Source: Dichetophora obliterata (Eukaryota > Arthropoda > Insecta > Diptera > Sciomyzidae). From it: a DNA stretch of 64,000 nt. The stretch covers positions 179,260,361 through 179,324,360 of the forward strand of contig OY986436.1 in the NCBI GenBank assembly GCA_963920525.1. Reading direction: 5' to 3'. The number at the start of each line of letters is the position of its first letter. Positions within the stretch are counted from its first letter, which is position 1. A program made the translations under genes and the position numbers. Shown here one piece after another: positions 36,403 through 49,255 of the stretch. The notes below the pieces were generated by a model, which made no database searches, had not been told where the DNA came from, and saw nothing but the letters and a program-made list of their open reading frames with translations.

Positions 36403-39117
36403 GATTATTAAACTATCATAAAATTATTAAAAGCATTATTTAAGAGCACAAAATTGTGTTAACACCTCATAAAAATGTGGCTTCTTATTGGAAAACAATG
36501 TACTTGTAATTGCAGTGACCTTCGGAACTTTAAAAAAAAAAATAGAGTAAATCAGAATTTTAAGTCTAATGTAAAATGAAACTTTTTATACTTCAAGTGT
36601 ATTCTTTACAGTGGAATTTCATGAACATGAATAAAACTTAAATTTTATCTGTTTGTAGTTGCAGTTAAAATGTAAAATGTTGAATTTGATTTGTACACAG
36701 TTGTATTTAAAGTATAAAAGCTGGAATTTGAACTTAAAAACCTGTTAAATCAAATTTTTCGTTAGCATTCAAATTCCTCCATCTACTCTCAAAATCGGAT
36801 AACAAATAAATATCTGATTTTGTAAATAAAATTCCCAATACAACGCCCACTTTTGACCATTTATCCCCTCTGAACCCAACTGATTTATTTGCCTTTCAGT
36901 GCTGGTTGCCAGTAAAGTCATTAAAATAATATTCTTGTTTTGTCAAACGCACATTTTGTTTGTTAATTTTTTTTCTTGGAATAAATATCTTATTTATCAT
37001 CATTAGCTATCGTGAGCTGCAGAGGAATAAAAAAAAGCTTTATGACATTTTTATATGACTGACTGATTATTCGAAGAATGAACTAAGACGATGTCATGCG
37101 TTAAAAATTTACAGTCAACCGCAATAACAATAAGATTACTCTGAGCCAGTGCTTCCCACGCACTTTGTATGATGAAAAAAGAAATTATATAAAAATTGAA
37201 CAAATAAACTGCAGCAGGTAATAATTAAAATAATAAAAAAAAGTTACGTTTTTTAATAATTTAATAAGTCTATTATACAGGTTTTTTGCTTTTGGAACAC
37301 GCGTTACGAATAAAAATAGACAAACACATGTTGCAGTAAATGCATATAAATAACAGGTGTCAGCTGTCAGTTGCAACTCCCATTCAATGCACCGAAATGG
37401 TTGCAGTGGCTAAACCACTTCTGCACTTTTTTCCCCCTTCTACAACTACCACAAATATCACCACTACTACCTTAGCTACTCCTACAATTTTTTGATTTTG
37501 TTTTTCCTACAAAATTAAAAGCAACATTGTGCATATTTTGAACATGTTTTCTTCTTGCATAAGTTATGAATTTGGCATTTGTTATTATTTAATTATGGTT
37601 TATAGTTCCGGCATACGAAAGAGGTGTTCAATTATAAATCGCAAAATAAATGCGCCAATTGTGGAAAAATCCACTTTTTCAAACTTAAGCTTCTGGCTGA
37701 AGCGAAGTAGTTGAAATAAAGTGTTAGAAATATTAATAATTTTTTTTTTCATAGATACGCCTTTTGTAGTAGACAGTACTTCCCACACGTACTCAATTTT
37801 TGAATTTTTTAATTGGCGAATAATGTTAAGAAATAAAGTTCTCTATTCGCTTTGGCCTAAATTTGTTGCATGCTTACCAAAAAATCATTAATTGCCTTCA
37901 TTTTGGAACAATTTGTTGTAACTTTAAGAAAAAATTGTTGTAAAAATTGCAGAGTTTACCGACCACAGCACTTTGCATTAGCTCCTTTAGGTTCAGTGCT
38001 GCCAAATTGTTTTAAATAACAAAAACATAGGCAACTATAAATAATGGTAAAAACGACATGTTGTCACTTATTCAATTAGTTGCTTAAATTTTGTTGTTGT
38101 TGTTGTTGCTGTTCTTGTTCTGTGCTTTTAAATTGCACCTATTTCACGCATGCGTCTTAAGACGCAAAAATTGACAACAAAAGGCGGCGACCAGAAGCGC
38201 CCACAGTAGTCACTTGAAACACACAAAACTATCTTAAACATGTGTGTTCAGTTTTAAATGTTTCTGATTTACTTTGATTTACTATCGCAATGACTTATTT
38301 TTAGTACACTAAAAAAAATTTTTTGTCTCCAATTTAAAACATGTACTTTTTTCAATGTAGCTAAAGTATAGCATTATTCGATATTAATTCATTTAATGAA
38401 CAATTACACAGTGCGACAAAATGGAACGAAGTTGAAATACCTGGGAGATAATGCTATTTTTCTGGTAGGTCTTGTCGAGTTAAATAATGGAATTTGCCGG
38501 ACACCCCCAAAATCTTGACTTACGGTAAAAAACCTATTTTGTCTATCTTTGCCCACTTATTAGCCTATAACTTGACCGTCAACAGAATTTAAAAATTTTA
38601 CCGGATCCTGAAATACGATACTTAAACCTTTCCATCAATATGTATGCTGCTTAAGACAACTTGAGAAAGCTGGGTATATTTACTCTGCAAATACAGCTTT
38701 TTTAAATTTTTTGGCTTTTTCAACTTTGACTATATTTCTATATACTAAATTATATAACGGATACACTACACCTGTATGGATTCATAAATAATATTAATTA
38801 AAAATTTAAACACAATGTAGTTTTTAAAACTTGGTCAATAATTTACAAAGTTATTAATTTTTCATGAAAATCGATTTTTTTGAAAAATCCATTTTCAGCA
38901 CGACAACTCAAAACTGTTTGCTTGACCGTTTTCTTTTGAAGTCGGCTTCATTAGTTTCGCGTTGTTATGACCAGCAATACTCCGAAATCATTTTAATTTT
39001 ATTTTTTCCTTCAAAATGTTTTTCTATTGTTGCCATTTCTGTGTCGATAAGCAATAACAGCTTAAGTCTGATTTCAAAGTTCCGAGAAATCTTGCTTCAA
39101 AGTTTTCGATCGCCATA
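36403..39117. other. Gene-less stretch of 2.7 kb
   Basis: The longest part of the window without anything I can name. Contains TTGTTGTTGTTGTTG at 38092, a short CGTCTTAAGACG palindrome at 38153 and a lone hAT-like CAGTGCTGCCAAATTG at 37997. Frames at 37529 and 38864 have no motif. Confidence 0.4.
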
Positions 39118-39119
39118 TA

Positions 39120-40386
39120 CAGTCAGTCTGGTTAGAGCGTAATCGGCAACATTTTTCGTGGTTTACCGTTACGCGTGAACGAAGTATGCAAAAATTGAGA
39201 GGAGAGGTTGCTTCATTACGCAATATATCAAAGAGTTTAATTACATTTGTGGTTTCAAGTGGAAGTGTAAAATATTGTTATGAGTTCTGCATTTGAAAAG
39301 CGGTTTGAAGCAGTGTTTCTGTGTTTGCACTCAAAAGGACCGAAAATGTCCCGTTTATCGGCAGCAAAATATATGAAAAAATCTAAAGCGTTTGTGACAA
39401 AGTGGGTTAATCGCTATATGTGTGAAAAAAATGTCGATGACTACCCTGGGCGTGGAACAAAAAAGAAGACCTCAGATAATGATGATAAGAAAGTCCTCCA
39501 CGTCTTCGAGAAAAATCCTGGACTCTCATTAATAAAGGTGCGGCAATTTTGCAAGAAAAGGGAGTAAATTTGTCCAAAGATGCTGTCCGAGAACGTTTGC
39601 GAGCAAATGACTTTAAATATCGCAGTTCTTTAAAAAAGCCCTTACTTACACCAGTTCATATGCAAAAAAGACTCACTTGGGCGACTGCAAACAAGGATCG
39701 TGATTGGATCAATGTAATATTTACGGATGAATCTTCTTTTTGGGCCGGAGGTTTCATTAGTCGATCGTGGTGTACTGGAGCGAATAGATTAGTTCAGCGA
39801 ACTGTCAAACACCCAGTTAAAGTTCATGTCTGGGGATGCTTTTCAGAACGGGGTTTCGGACACCTTAACATATTCACTGCCAATTTGAACGCTGAACTAA
39901 TGACGAAAATATACAAGAAATCGCTGTTACCATCAGCTGATTCAATGTTTAAAAGGAGAGGAGTATCCTGGATATTGCAAGAAGACAACGACCCCAAACA
40001 TCGAAGTCGTTTGTGCAAAGCGTGGAAAGAGCAAAATGGGGTCGAATTGTTGGATTGGCCTTCACAGTCTCCAGATGCAAACCCAATCGAAAATGTCTGG
40101 TCAATTATGAAGGAAAAGCTCAAAAGAAAATGTATCTAGACTACTAAACAGCTTATCCGCAATATTAAACAAATTTGGAGGGAGCTACCACGGGAGTTTG
40201 CTCAAAAATTAGTTCAAAGTATGCCTCGTAGATGTGAAGCTATTATTGTTAATGGGGGCGATTATACATTTTACTAAATAAATTGCGCACTAGCCAATTA
40301 AACATGCAACAAAATGTTTTTCATTTTAAAAGAATCGAGCTAAGGGTTTAAAAGTTATGCCGATCACGTTCTTACCAGACTGACTG
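39120..40386 (+). mobile_element. Tc1-like element, DD34E, 1267 bp
   Basis: Inverted ends CAGTCAGTCTGGTTAGAGCG and CAGTCAGTCTGGTAAGAACG, flanked by TA at 39118-39119 and 40387-40388. One plus-strand transposase with two lesions. Confidence 0.94.
39280..40277 (+). pseudogene. Tc1-like transposase with one frameshift and one stop
   Basis: Starts at ATG 39280. The N-terminal helix-turn-helix (LSAAKYMKKSKAFVTKWVNR) lies in the first frame, which runs to 39567. A one-base shift near 39535 moves the protein to the frame beginning QEKGVNLSKDAVRERL. The catalytic DD34E triad is intact there: D60 in FTDESSFW, D146 in QEDNDPKH and E181 in NPIENVW (counted from 39549). A TAG at 40137 interrupts the C-terminus. 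The frame resumes directly with TTKQLIRNIK and ends YTFY at 40277. Only two repairs separate it from a complete protein, so it decayed recently. The minus-strand frame at 39824-40123 is a shadow. Confidence 0.92.
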
Positions 40387-40641
40387 TAAGTTTTATTTTC
40401 TTCGACAGCAAATCTGTCTTATCTGACATATTATCTTCTTCGTCTTCTTAAGAAAACATTGACTACCACCGAATCAACAGTTGTTTTTTTCAAACTCTCT
40501 TTTGGTCATAATGTTGACGTGAAATGATCCTATGAAATCATGGGTCAAATCTTTCCTTGGCAAACGCCGCACAGCGGTTGAAAAGTGGAAATAAATGCCG
40601 AAATTCATCAATTCTTTCGATAAATTTTTTCTTAACGTTGT

Positions 40642-41050
40642 TTAACCCATTCCAGACGGATGGTGTGAAATTTCACTCCTTTGCCTTACTAATTTTCAAG
40701 AGTCTTTACTGAAAAACAGGAAAAATGTTGCACTTTGGTCTTTTTTTATCTACTAAAAGTATTATCTACATACTCCAAAATTATTTTTAGTTTTAATTTT
40801 ATAAACAAACTATGAATGCAAGTCAATTTAAAGAAAAAAATAAAATTAGATTTTAGGCATAATATAACTATAACAGCACATCACAGCACTTCTATTCCAT
40901 ATATGAAATAGTTTTTAGTGCTCTTTAAATTCAATGTTTCAAATAACAAAAGTGAGCACATTTTTGCTCTTTTCACAAAGTATGGCGAAAACTAAATTCG
41001 TTTCGAGTATTTTTTGAGTCGTAAGACTTAGTACATTAACAATTTTATTG
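40642..41050. other. Lone piggyBac-type MITE end and noncoding sequence
   Basis: TTAACCCATTCCAGACGGAT at 40642, followed by GTGTGAAATTTCACTCC, matches the left end of the MITE at 28595 for about 30 bases. No right end follows, so the copy is partial. Confidence 0.5.
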
Positions 41051-41054
41051 AGTT

Positions 41055-43985
41055 CTAGCAAATACTCGCTGCTTCGCCCGTGATAAAAATATTAAATACC
41101 ATGTAAAAATTTTAAATATTAAAATTTAAGTATTTTGTTGTATTTTCAAATGTGTGTTTAATATTGCAAATATGTTATAAATATTAAAAAATTACTTCAT
41201 TTAATTTGAATTACCTTCTTTTAACAGTTATTGTTATGGTGGCATAAAGTTGCTTGGCTTTTTCTGTATTTTGATTTTTTAAAAAGTCCTGCATATTAAG
41301 ATTAAAAAAAAATTTGGGTAATCTTTTTTTTAAATTTGTAATATGAAAATGTAATTTTGTCACTTAGATTCTGAACATGAATATATTCTTCTTAAGTTTT
41401 GAAAAATTTCCATTATTATGACATCAAACTTTTGGCTTTATCTCGATAACTATAGATTTTCTCAGTTTTTATGAAAAGTCGTTTATTAATAAAAATAAAG
41501 GTAAAAGAAAGATTTTTCGCAAATATTTTGTACGTATATCGAGTATTTTGAAAAAAAAAATCCCGTTATTATGTCATCAACATTATATCGATATCTTAAA
41601 AACTACAGATTTTCTCAATATAACACATTTTATTTTAGCCTTAGAATGAGAAAAAACCAATTGAAATTTCAATTTTTGAATTTGCAAGCAAACGTCTCGA
41701 ACATTTTCAAATCGATGTCCATCAAATTTCTTTTGTCTGAAAGAACAATTAAGTGAATATAGAGAAATGAGAAAAGATTTACCGCTACTTCACCAATTCA
41801 ATGTTTTAAAATTTTTTCACAAAATCTCTATAATATTCAATTTGTTCCCAAAAACTAGGCCAAAAGTTCCTTTTGTTGTAATTTTTTTTCCATTTTCCCC
41901 ACTCTTTCATAGTACATATAATTTATCTGCAAAAATTGCTTAATTTTGACACAAAATTCAATAAACAGTTTTTATCATTAAAAACCAAAAACTTTTATTT
42001 CTTTAAAATGTTATTATATTATTTACAATGTTCTAAAGCTTAAAAAAGTTTCTGTGAAAGAACAATATTCACATATTTCAATCGTAATTTTTGTGATATT
42101 CGGAAAATTAATTTTAGACAAAAACCTTGCGAAATAAAGCATTTTTGCTGATTTCAACTATCTCGTACTCGAAACATATCGATCGACTGCCAAAATTTCA
42201 GATCAATTTAGCTGAAACCTAGAACGTTTTGCTTTACTCCACGCTTATCCCCTGAAAAGTGGGCGAAACTAAAGTGGGATACATCATTTTTAGTACAGTT
42301 GCTGAGAGTAATCATATAAATTAAATTACAAAATTTTAGTTTAATGCGACCCAAAACGTCTTCATTCACGCTTCCCCCCGAAAAGTAACCGTGCTTATAA
42401 ATTATTCAATTTTCAAATTACTCATTTCAGCCCATTTAGCCAAAAGAAAAACGAAGTCATCTCATTTCCTATACAAATTCTCAGTTGAATTCAACTCATT
42501 TAATGAATGAGATTCGTCACTTTTTTAAAACTTATTACCAACTACTTCGAACGCACTCAATGAGGTATGTATAAAAAAACACCGAACACACTAAAAAAAG
42601 GGAAACATCAAACAACAAATCATTTTATACACTTGTATCATCATCAATATCAATCAGTAAAAGCAAAACAAAGAACCAGTTGAAAAACGAAATAAGATAC
42701 TTCCGCAAAAAAAACTAATGTAAGCACTTTTGAATGACTGATTCCAAATAAGCCATATGGCCCAATTTAAACGTCGTATTATACGACCAAAACCGTTTAA
42801 AATAAAGCATTTTTAGCATATATTTAGTAGACGTGAAAAGTAGGAGTAGCAAAATATCAGTATAAGTTAAAATGACAAATCGTTTGGTACCTATATCGTC
42901 TAAACCGGTTTAGTGGTTCTCGCGTGATTGTCAAACATCCGTGCAGTGTCACAACGCTTTTAATACTATACACGGTTAGAAATCTTGGAATAAATTGTAA
43001 TCATTTTTGGCTTACATATATGACCACAGCAAAATTTAATGCTCAGTTCGTATTAATTTTTAATACTGATTTTGTATTAAAAATTAATTATAATATCAAC
43101 AATAGTATCAAATTAATTCCAAAGGGTATAAAATTCCGTTGTAATATTTGAATTGTATTAAAACTTAATACAGAATTATATTGAAATATAATGCAGCATG
43201 TCTTAAAAATTAAATACAATATTCATCATAGTATCGAATTGATTCCAAGGGTATAAAATATCGTAATATTTGAACTATATTATAGTAATAAAAAATAAAG
43301 TTAAAATTTTTGTATGTTGAATGTAACCATCAAATAAAATTTGTGAATTTCGTAAGAATTAAAGAATGGACTTTTAGAAAAACTTAGTAAGCTATGACAC
43401 TGGAAATTATCATAGGAATTGAATAATCAAAGAAATATAAAAATTATCAAATTGTAATTAAAAAATTATCCAAATAATCGGTTCAGCGGTTACCAAGCTT
43501 GTGTGGCTTAAAATTTCGTGAGTCTCCTTTTATATAATACTATAGATATAGATATATCCCGATAATATTTTCCCTCAGGAATCTATTTTCGTTTCATATA
43601 GAGAACAAAATTTTGCAAAAAACAAATAATTTTCGCTCCACCTTACTGTAAATTCATATGTCAGTTTCTGTACCAGCTCAGAAATATTTTTTTTAACTAT
43701 TCGTCTGCATTTTTACATGTTCCTCTGTTTACCTGTATTCCACATTATCCATCTGTCGGTATGTTTGCTTTTGACAGTCTGTCCACTATACATTTATTTA
43801 ATTTTGCAATATAGATTGCAGCGCGCAAAAAAATCTTATAAGATTTCTGCAAAAAACGGTTTACTGTGTAAGGTAGATGTGAACGATGCCCGAACAAATG
43901 TAATTCCAAATTGTGTACAGATGATGTTGGAAGCCTCGTAGCTACGTTATTATAAAAAAAAAGTTACGTCATGTGTCCATTAACC
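41055..43985 (+). repeat. Large noncoding repeat L, copy 1
   Basis: It starts CTAGCAAATACTCGCTGC. The complement of 56685-58990 follows it in order over its whole length, for example ATGACATCAAACTTTTGGCT, CGTATTATACGACCAAAACC, AAAGTAGGAGTAGCAAAATA and CTTTTGACAGTCTGTCC. Copy 1 has an extra insert of about 690 bp (42866-43550). No protein is encoded. The AAATACYCGCTGST start resembles DINE/Helitron-type repeats; class not certain. Confidence 0.78.
42866..43550 (+). mobile_element. DINE-like insert within repeat L copy 1
   Basis: Copy 2 lacks this segment, which defines its borders to within a few bases. It ends ATCGGTTCAGCGGTTACC...TTTTATATAATACTATAGAT, the same kind of 3' end as at 9970 and 44320. 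Inside, an imperfect tandem duplication of about 120 bp has units starting near 43055 and 43200 (AGTATCAAATTAATTCCAAA). Confidence 0.6.
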
Positions 43986-44328
43986 AAATATGGGAGATAT
44001 TTATTTGGGAGATAAATGTGCAAAGCTACCGGACACTGAAAACAATGAAAAACACTATAACAGAGGAACAGAGAGATAAAGTTTTATGATGCTTGTGTGT
44101 CTTCTAGCATTTTAATGAAGCAATCATTTTTGTGTTCTTTTTTTGGCTACTTGATCAATTTAAATTTTAATACCTTTTAAGAGTGCTTTTAAAAAAATTA
44201 ATGATGCAAGATTTTAAGTTGAACATGCAGCTTTGTATAAGTGAAAGAATTACTAAAATCGGTTAGGTAGTTTTTAAGTTTAGCGTCGTCGCAGATACGT
44301 GAGAAGCCTTTTATATAATAGTATAGAG
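43986..44328 (+). repeat. DINE-like 3' end abutting hAT
   Basis: AAAATCGGTTAGGTAGTTTT and CCTTTTATATAATAGTATAGA close another DINE-type repeat at 44328, exactly where the hAT target duplication GTATAGAG (44321-44328) sits. Confidence 0.45.
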
Positions 44329-44584
44329 CAGGGCTGGGCATTCTTACACAGTCACATTTTATTTTGTCTTGTTAGTATTGGTGCGCCCTCGAATAGCGAC
44401 CACGGAGCGAAATTGTTGTCACAATTATCTAGATTTGCAGTTTGCATGTTTATACCTCAATATATTAATATTATAATATCCTCCATATATAAATATTATA
44501 ATTAATATTAATAATAATAATATAATATTAATATATTCTATTAAATAATATATAATAATTATATTAATAATAATTAAATTACAC

Positions 44585-44985
44585 TGTGATAGTCGAAAAA
44601 ATGAACTTCGATGAATCCTTTTCGAACTATTAGGGGAGTCCCCTGAGTGCGAAAGTACATTTGGAAGTTTCAAATTGGCTCCAGTTTTTGAGAAATCGGT
44701 AAATATCCACTTTTCATGGATAAAGGTAAGTCTGCGTTATTTAAAAAAATTTTATTCGACTGTATTAGTTTTTTTTGCCTTCTTAACTTTCTTTTACGGA
44801 ATGTTTTGACTTTTTTTCAAAATTTCCATTTTTAGCCATTTTTCAGGTTTTTTAGCCATCATTTCTCAAAAACTGCAGCCAATCTGACACTTCCAAATGT
44901 ACTTTCGCACTCAGGGGACTCCCTCCTAATAGTTCGAAAAGGATTCATCGAAGTTCATTTTTTTTCGGGTCAAAAACTATCACAG
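44585..44985. repeat. Foldback insertion inside hAT
   Basis: Two arms of about 110 bp: TGTGATAGTCGAAAAAATGA with TACTTTCGCACTC-type core on one side and the complement on the other. Flanks read CACTGTGATAG and CTATCACAGG. It lies before the transposase, in the 5' noncoding part. Confidence 0.7.
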
Positions 44986-45020
44986 GATTATTAATATATA
45001 ATAATCAATATTAATATTTT

Positions 45021-45188
45021 TTATTCAGTGGTATTTTTCACTATTTCTTCTATGTCATTATTGCTCCAGCATTTTTTTCTAAGTAAATAAATTATATTAG
45101 TTTGCTTGCAGTGGCAAATTACACATTCAGCTTCGCAAGAAAGGTTCTCTGCAGAACAGAAATCGCATTGTGATTCAGAGTCAAACAT
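45021..45188 (-). CDS. Hypothetical 55-residue Cys-rich frame
   Basis: ATG at 45188, stop at 45021, opposite to the transposase. The sequence has CDFC, SC, EC and VICHC spacings (seven Cys plus one His in the first 28 residues), suggestive of a metal-binding knuckle, followed by a basic and acidic tail. I do not recognise a family. Because it lies in the 5' region of a hAT it could be a remnant of another insertion or chance. Confidence 0.25.
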   Translation of the reverse strand: MFDSESQCDFCSAENLSCEAECVICHCKQTNIIYLLRKKCWSNNDIEEIVKNTTE

Positions 45189-45829
45189 TGTTTTTCAAGT
45201 GTTTTGTTTTTTTTTTTTAATATTATTAAATTCGTATATAACGAATCATTAAAATTATAATCAAAACCTCGAAAAATTAAGTATCAAAAAATTAGTGAGT
45301 ACAAATAATATGAAAAAATAATGCAAAGAATCTTAATAGGTAATATGTATTATTTATATTAAACCTTAATAAAATACAAAAATAAGAAATATTTGCGCAA
45401 GAATTATGAATCATGAAACCAAAAAGTTGGTTTTTTAAGAGTGTACATAAAATTTGCGACATAGGTCCTCACAGCATCACCGTCAGCGAACGACTGAAAT
45501 ATATTCTCTTCTTTTGTGAGTTTTGTGTCAGGCATGATATTTTCGGTACAATTGTACTTGTTTGGTACAATTTCACATTTTTCCTACCTTCCTACTACCA
45601 AAGCGTTTTCAGTACATTTTATTTCACTCAATGAAAATTTTTTACGTATATTAATTGGCTCCTTGCCAGTTTCAAAACTCAACAAAATGCAACACATTAA
45701 AAATGTAAAAGGTTTTTACATATTTCTACAACCCTGATGATTTACGTACGATAGACATTCGTGACATATATGCATCTCTTTTCCTTGTTATTATTGTTTT
45801 GTTATCCATTGTTTTTCTTGTTTTATTTG

Positions 45830-47523
45830 AAGAAAACTGAAAAGAACAAAGTGTGGTGTGATGTTGATCTTCAACTTGAACGGATTTTAATTAATGGTTT
45901 TGAAAATAATGAGTATATTTGCTTAAATGGGCTTAAATCACAAAATATTGTAAACAAAGTCTTAGCATCTGAAAACGTTAAATCAATTCAGACTTATTGT
46001 AAAAATAATTACTATTCCTTAATAGTGGACGAAAGTACTGACTCAACTATATCAAGAAATCTTGCATTGGTTGTAAGAACATATGATAAAAAATGTATTG
46101 ACAGATTTTTGGAATTAGTTCCAATCGTAGATTGCACATCAAAAGGGATTTTTGACACAATTTTAAAAATTTAAGATGACTATTCTATTCCGAAATCTAA
46201 TATGATTGCGTTTACTGCTGATAATTGTTCAGTTATGATGGGTGCATTTAATGGTGTTCAGGCTAAGTTGAAAAGTGTAATTCCACATTTGTTTGTCCAT
46301 GGATGCATTGTCATAATCTGAATTTAGTTTCAGCTGCTGCATCACAATCTATGCCGGAAGAAATAGATAAATTAATTAGAGCTATTAATCACCATTTTTG
46401 TAATAGTTCCAATAGAAGGCAAGAATTTAAACAGTTTCAAGAAAATGTCGGCACTGAATTGCATAATATATTAAAAATGTCTTCAGCTATTTCAGCTATC
46501 AGCTATCGACAAGCAGCTATTGAAAGAATAATTGAGCAATTTACACCTTTGAAATATTATTTTTCACTAAATGACTTTGAGAACGAACACGACAAAGGGA
46601 ATATTAAATTTATCGCCTCAATTCTTTTAAGTCCCTTTTACAAAATGTATTTCATATATCTTGCTTATATGCTTAAATTCATAAATTCTTGTAATATTGA
46701 AATGCAATCAGAAAATGCACTCATACATATTTTTTTGCCAAGACTTGCATATCTTTTCCGCCAAATAGCTCGCAACTTTATACAAAATGATTATTTAGAT
46801 CAGTGCAGCATTTCTGAAATAAATTTGTAAAATTTTCATATTAATTTGGACGATGTATATTGTGGAGCAAATGATTATCTATTCATGCAAAATAATAATT
46901 TTGAAAAAAGAGATATTCGGAAATTTAAAACCGATGCTAAAAATTTTTATTTTAAGTTTTGTGAATCATTAAGAAAAAAAGTTAATTTTAATGATATAGT
47001 TTTGAATTGGGCTCCAAAATTTTCACCTGAAAGCGTAATTTCAAGAAAAACTAATAGTATAGTTCGTATAATTAATTTATTGTTTCCGGAAGCTGGACTT
47101 CAAAACATAGAAATCATAAACACGGAATATAGAGGTCTTAGTGAGCAAAAAGAGTTGAAAGAATTAAAAGCTTTATCTATTTCTGAGTTTTGGGACTGTG
47201 TTAAAAATATAAAAAATGAATTTATAGAGCCGAGTTTCTCCAATGTATATAAAATTGCTTAGGGAATTCTTTCAATTTCCCATTCATCAGCAAATGTTGA
47301 AAGAATATTTTCTATTCAAAATTTAATAAAAACCAAATGCAGAAACAGACTCCATATTGCAACAATTTCTTCTCTAATTCAAACCAAAGATTTTTTAAAA
47401 TCTAGTGAAAAAAAATGCCACAATATTAATATCAGAAGTAATATATTAAATCAAGATATTTCCGAAAATTTTACTGAAAGTGAAGAATTGGTTGACTCAA
47501 AGATTTTTTCATTAATTTCTTTC
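45830..47523 (+). pseudogene. hAT transposase, inactivated
   Basis: Readable from about 45830. LIVDESTDS (first catalytic Asp region) is followed by AFTADNCSVMMGAF (second Asp), CHNLNLV (Cys/His motif typical of this hAT branch) and YRQAAIERIIEQFTPLKYYF. Then come a long alpha-helical insertion and the C-terminal dimerisation motif SANVERIFSIQNLIKTKCRN near 47296. Lesions are stops at 46172, 46828 and 47260 and a one-base deletion near 46303, where HGC-HCHN is split between frames. Product about 560 residues if continuous, normal for hAT. The N-terminal BED-type zinc finger is not visible. Confidence 0.88.
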
Positions 47524-47729
47524 GTTACCTTAATATAGGAAGGACCTGACTAATATTTTTAGGAATTAGCTGGATTGTGCCAGATTTCAGACCTTAAGGC
47601 ATCTGCAAAGAACATGAATTATAAAAATGTAAGTAGACTTTCTATATTAAGGTAACGAAAGAAATTAATGAGAAAATCTTTCAGTCAAGCAATTCTTCAC
47701 TTTCAGTAAAATTTGCGGAAATATCTTGA
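47451..47729. repeat. Inverted duplication of the hAT gene 3' end
   Basis: 47451-47538 and 47642-47729 are inverted copies of about 88 bp (TTTCTTTCGTTACCTTAATA and complement) around a 103-bp loop. The left copy is the last coding part of the transposase, so the gene end has been duplicated head to head, with GAATTG/CAATTC at the same place in both. Confidence 0.8.
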
Positions 47730-48163
47730 AAGAAATTCCCAGTTTAATATTAAAAGTTTGATTTTTCCTTTTATTCATTTTTGTTTTTTAACTATAGAAA
47801 GACCTCTAAACTTTAAGCTTACTTGACTTATTTTTAAAAAATTTTATTGATCTCATTTTATGAATATTATAAAACTACTTGTGTTCTTTTTTGTAATTAT
47901 AAAAAAATTTTGTGATTAATTAAAAACAAATAAAAACCTTTGTAATTTTAGTCTATAAGGTTTATGAAATGTTAAAAATACATACACTTTAATTTAAATA
48001 AAAACTATTTATTTCATACTTTTTTCTTTCATTTAGTACAATTTTCTCTGAATTTTTGTAACAAAATGAAATATTCATTTATCAACCCTGTTTTGTGTAC
48101 ATGTGAAAAGTTACGCTCAGAGAGCGTTCAGTGAGCTATGGGGCGCCCAGCGCTGCTATAGAG

Positions 48164-48926
48164 GTATAGATGATGTTAGGCATTGCTTTATAATATACAA
48201 GCCACATGACTTGCGCACGTTTTATTACACTGCCAAAAACTATAAAAAGACAGTTCACCTAGTAAATTATTCGCGGACTTGGATAATGTTTTCAACAATG
48301 TGCTTTATTTTCGTTCCCATATTGATAGTATCATTAGTAGGTTCATAGGGTTCTCCATGAAGTCGAACTGCTGCATCAACAACTACCAACTTACTTTTAA
48401 CATGTATCTTCTGTCACATATCGCTTACAGCTCTGCATTGCAAAAGGATGAATGATATGGTAATCGGAAGAAATTTACTATGACTTGGAATCCATTCGAA
48501 AGCATGGACAAAGTTATAACAGCGGGGAATGTATGTTATATATAATAGAGTTGTTCATATTGGCATTTGTATCTCCGAGCTCCCCTTAAAAAAGCTCAAT
48601 ATTTGGACAAAAAAATAAGCTATAAGAAATAATATCTTAATAGAATAAAAATAATAATTATAAAAAAAATTTTTATAATTTAATTCAACGCATCCGCATC
48701 GTCGGATATGAATTTCAACTATCCGCATCCTCAAGGAAGGCTCTTTACAGATCTGCATCCGCAAAATGACATCCGTCATATCCCTAATTGTTACTGTTTT
48801 TACAACTAGAAATTCAATTTATTTAATGTTTTCAAATTTATGCAGAACTAGCGAGTTTGCAACTTGCAAACAATCTAGTACATTTATGACTACTTAGTTA
48901 AGAGCTAGAAAAATATGTTGGTATAT
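48164..48926. other. Gene-less stretch
   Basis: 48690-48783 holds several GCATCCGCA/GGATGCGGAT motifs and ends CATATCCCTA, which could be one end of a hAT-type element. No left partner found. Confidence 0.35.
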
Positions 48927-48940
48927 AAATTAGGCAACTA

Positions 48941-49255
48941 AAATATAATAAAAATAAATTGGCCATTTCAACCCTAGAAAGAACTTTGACCGAGCTTCTT
49001 GTTATGTTGACACAAATGATCGAGAACTGGACCTACGAGTTTAATGCCGACTCCGAACGGCTTATGTTCTCAAGAAGCTTTTACATGGCAGTTTTTACTC
49101 TCTGAGGTTTGCCATTGTCTGCAGTGAGGTGACGACCGAACAGAAAAATTATTTCAAATGAAAAAACATTCTGTCTGAGCTGGAATTGAACCCGGGCTAC
49201 CGCGGTTCTTTAGCTTAGGAGCCACGCACTCTACCACTAGGCTACGGCCGCCACC
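48941..49255 (-). mobile_element. SINE-A, complete copy with 14-bp duplication
   Basis: The complement begins GGTGGCGGCCGTAGCCTAG at 49255 and runs through B box GGTTCAATTCC and AAGCCGTTCGGAGTCGGC to an A/T-rich tail at 48941. AAATTAGGCAACTA lies on both sides (48927-48940 and 49256-49269), an exact 14-bp target-site duplication. This fixes the ends and shows LINE-type target-primed insertion. Confidence 0.95.

Larger units (their letters stand above)
44329..48155 (+). mobile_element. hAT element, 3827 bp, 8-bp duplication
   Basis: Ends CAGGGCTGGGC at 44329 and CAGCGCTGGGC (complement) at 48155, flanked by GTATAGAG (44321-44328) and CTATAGAG (48156-48163), 7 of 8 equal. Contains a plus-strand hAT transposase relic, a foldback insertion (44585-44985) and an inverted duplication of the gene's 3' end (47451-47729). 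Confidence 0.85.
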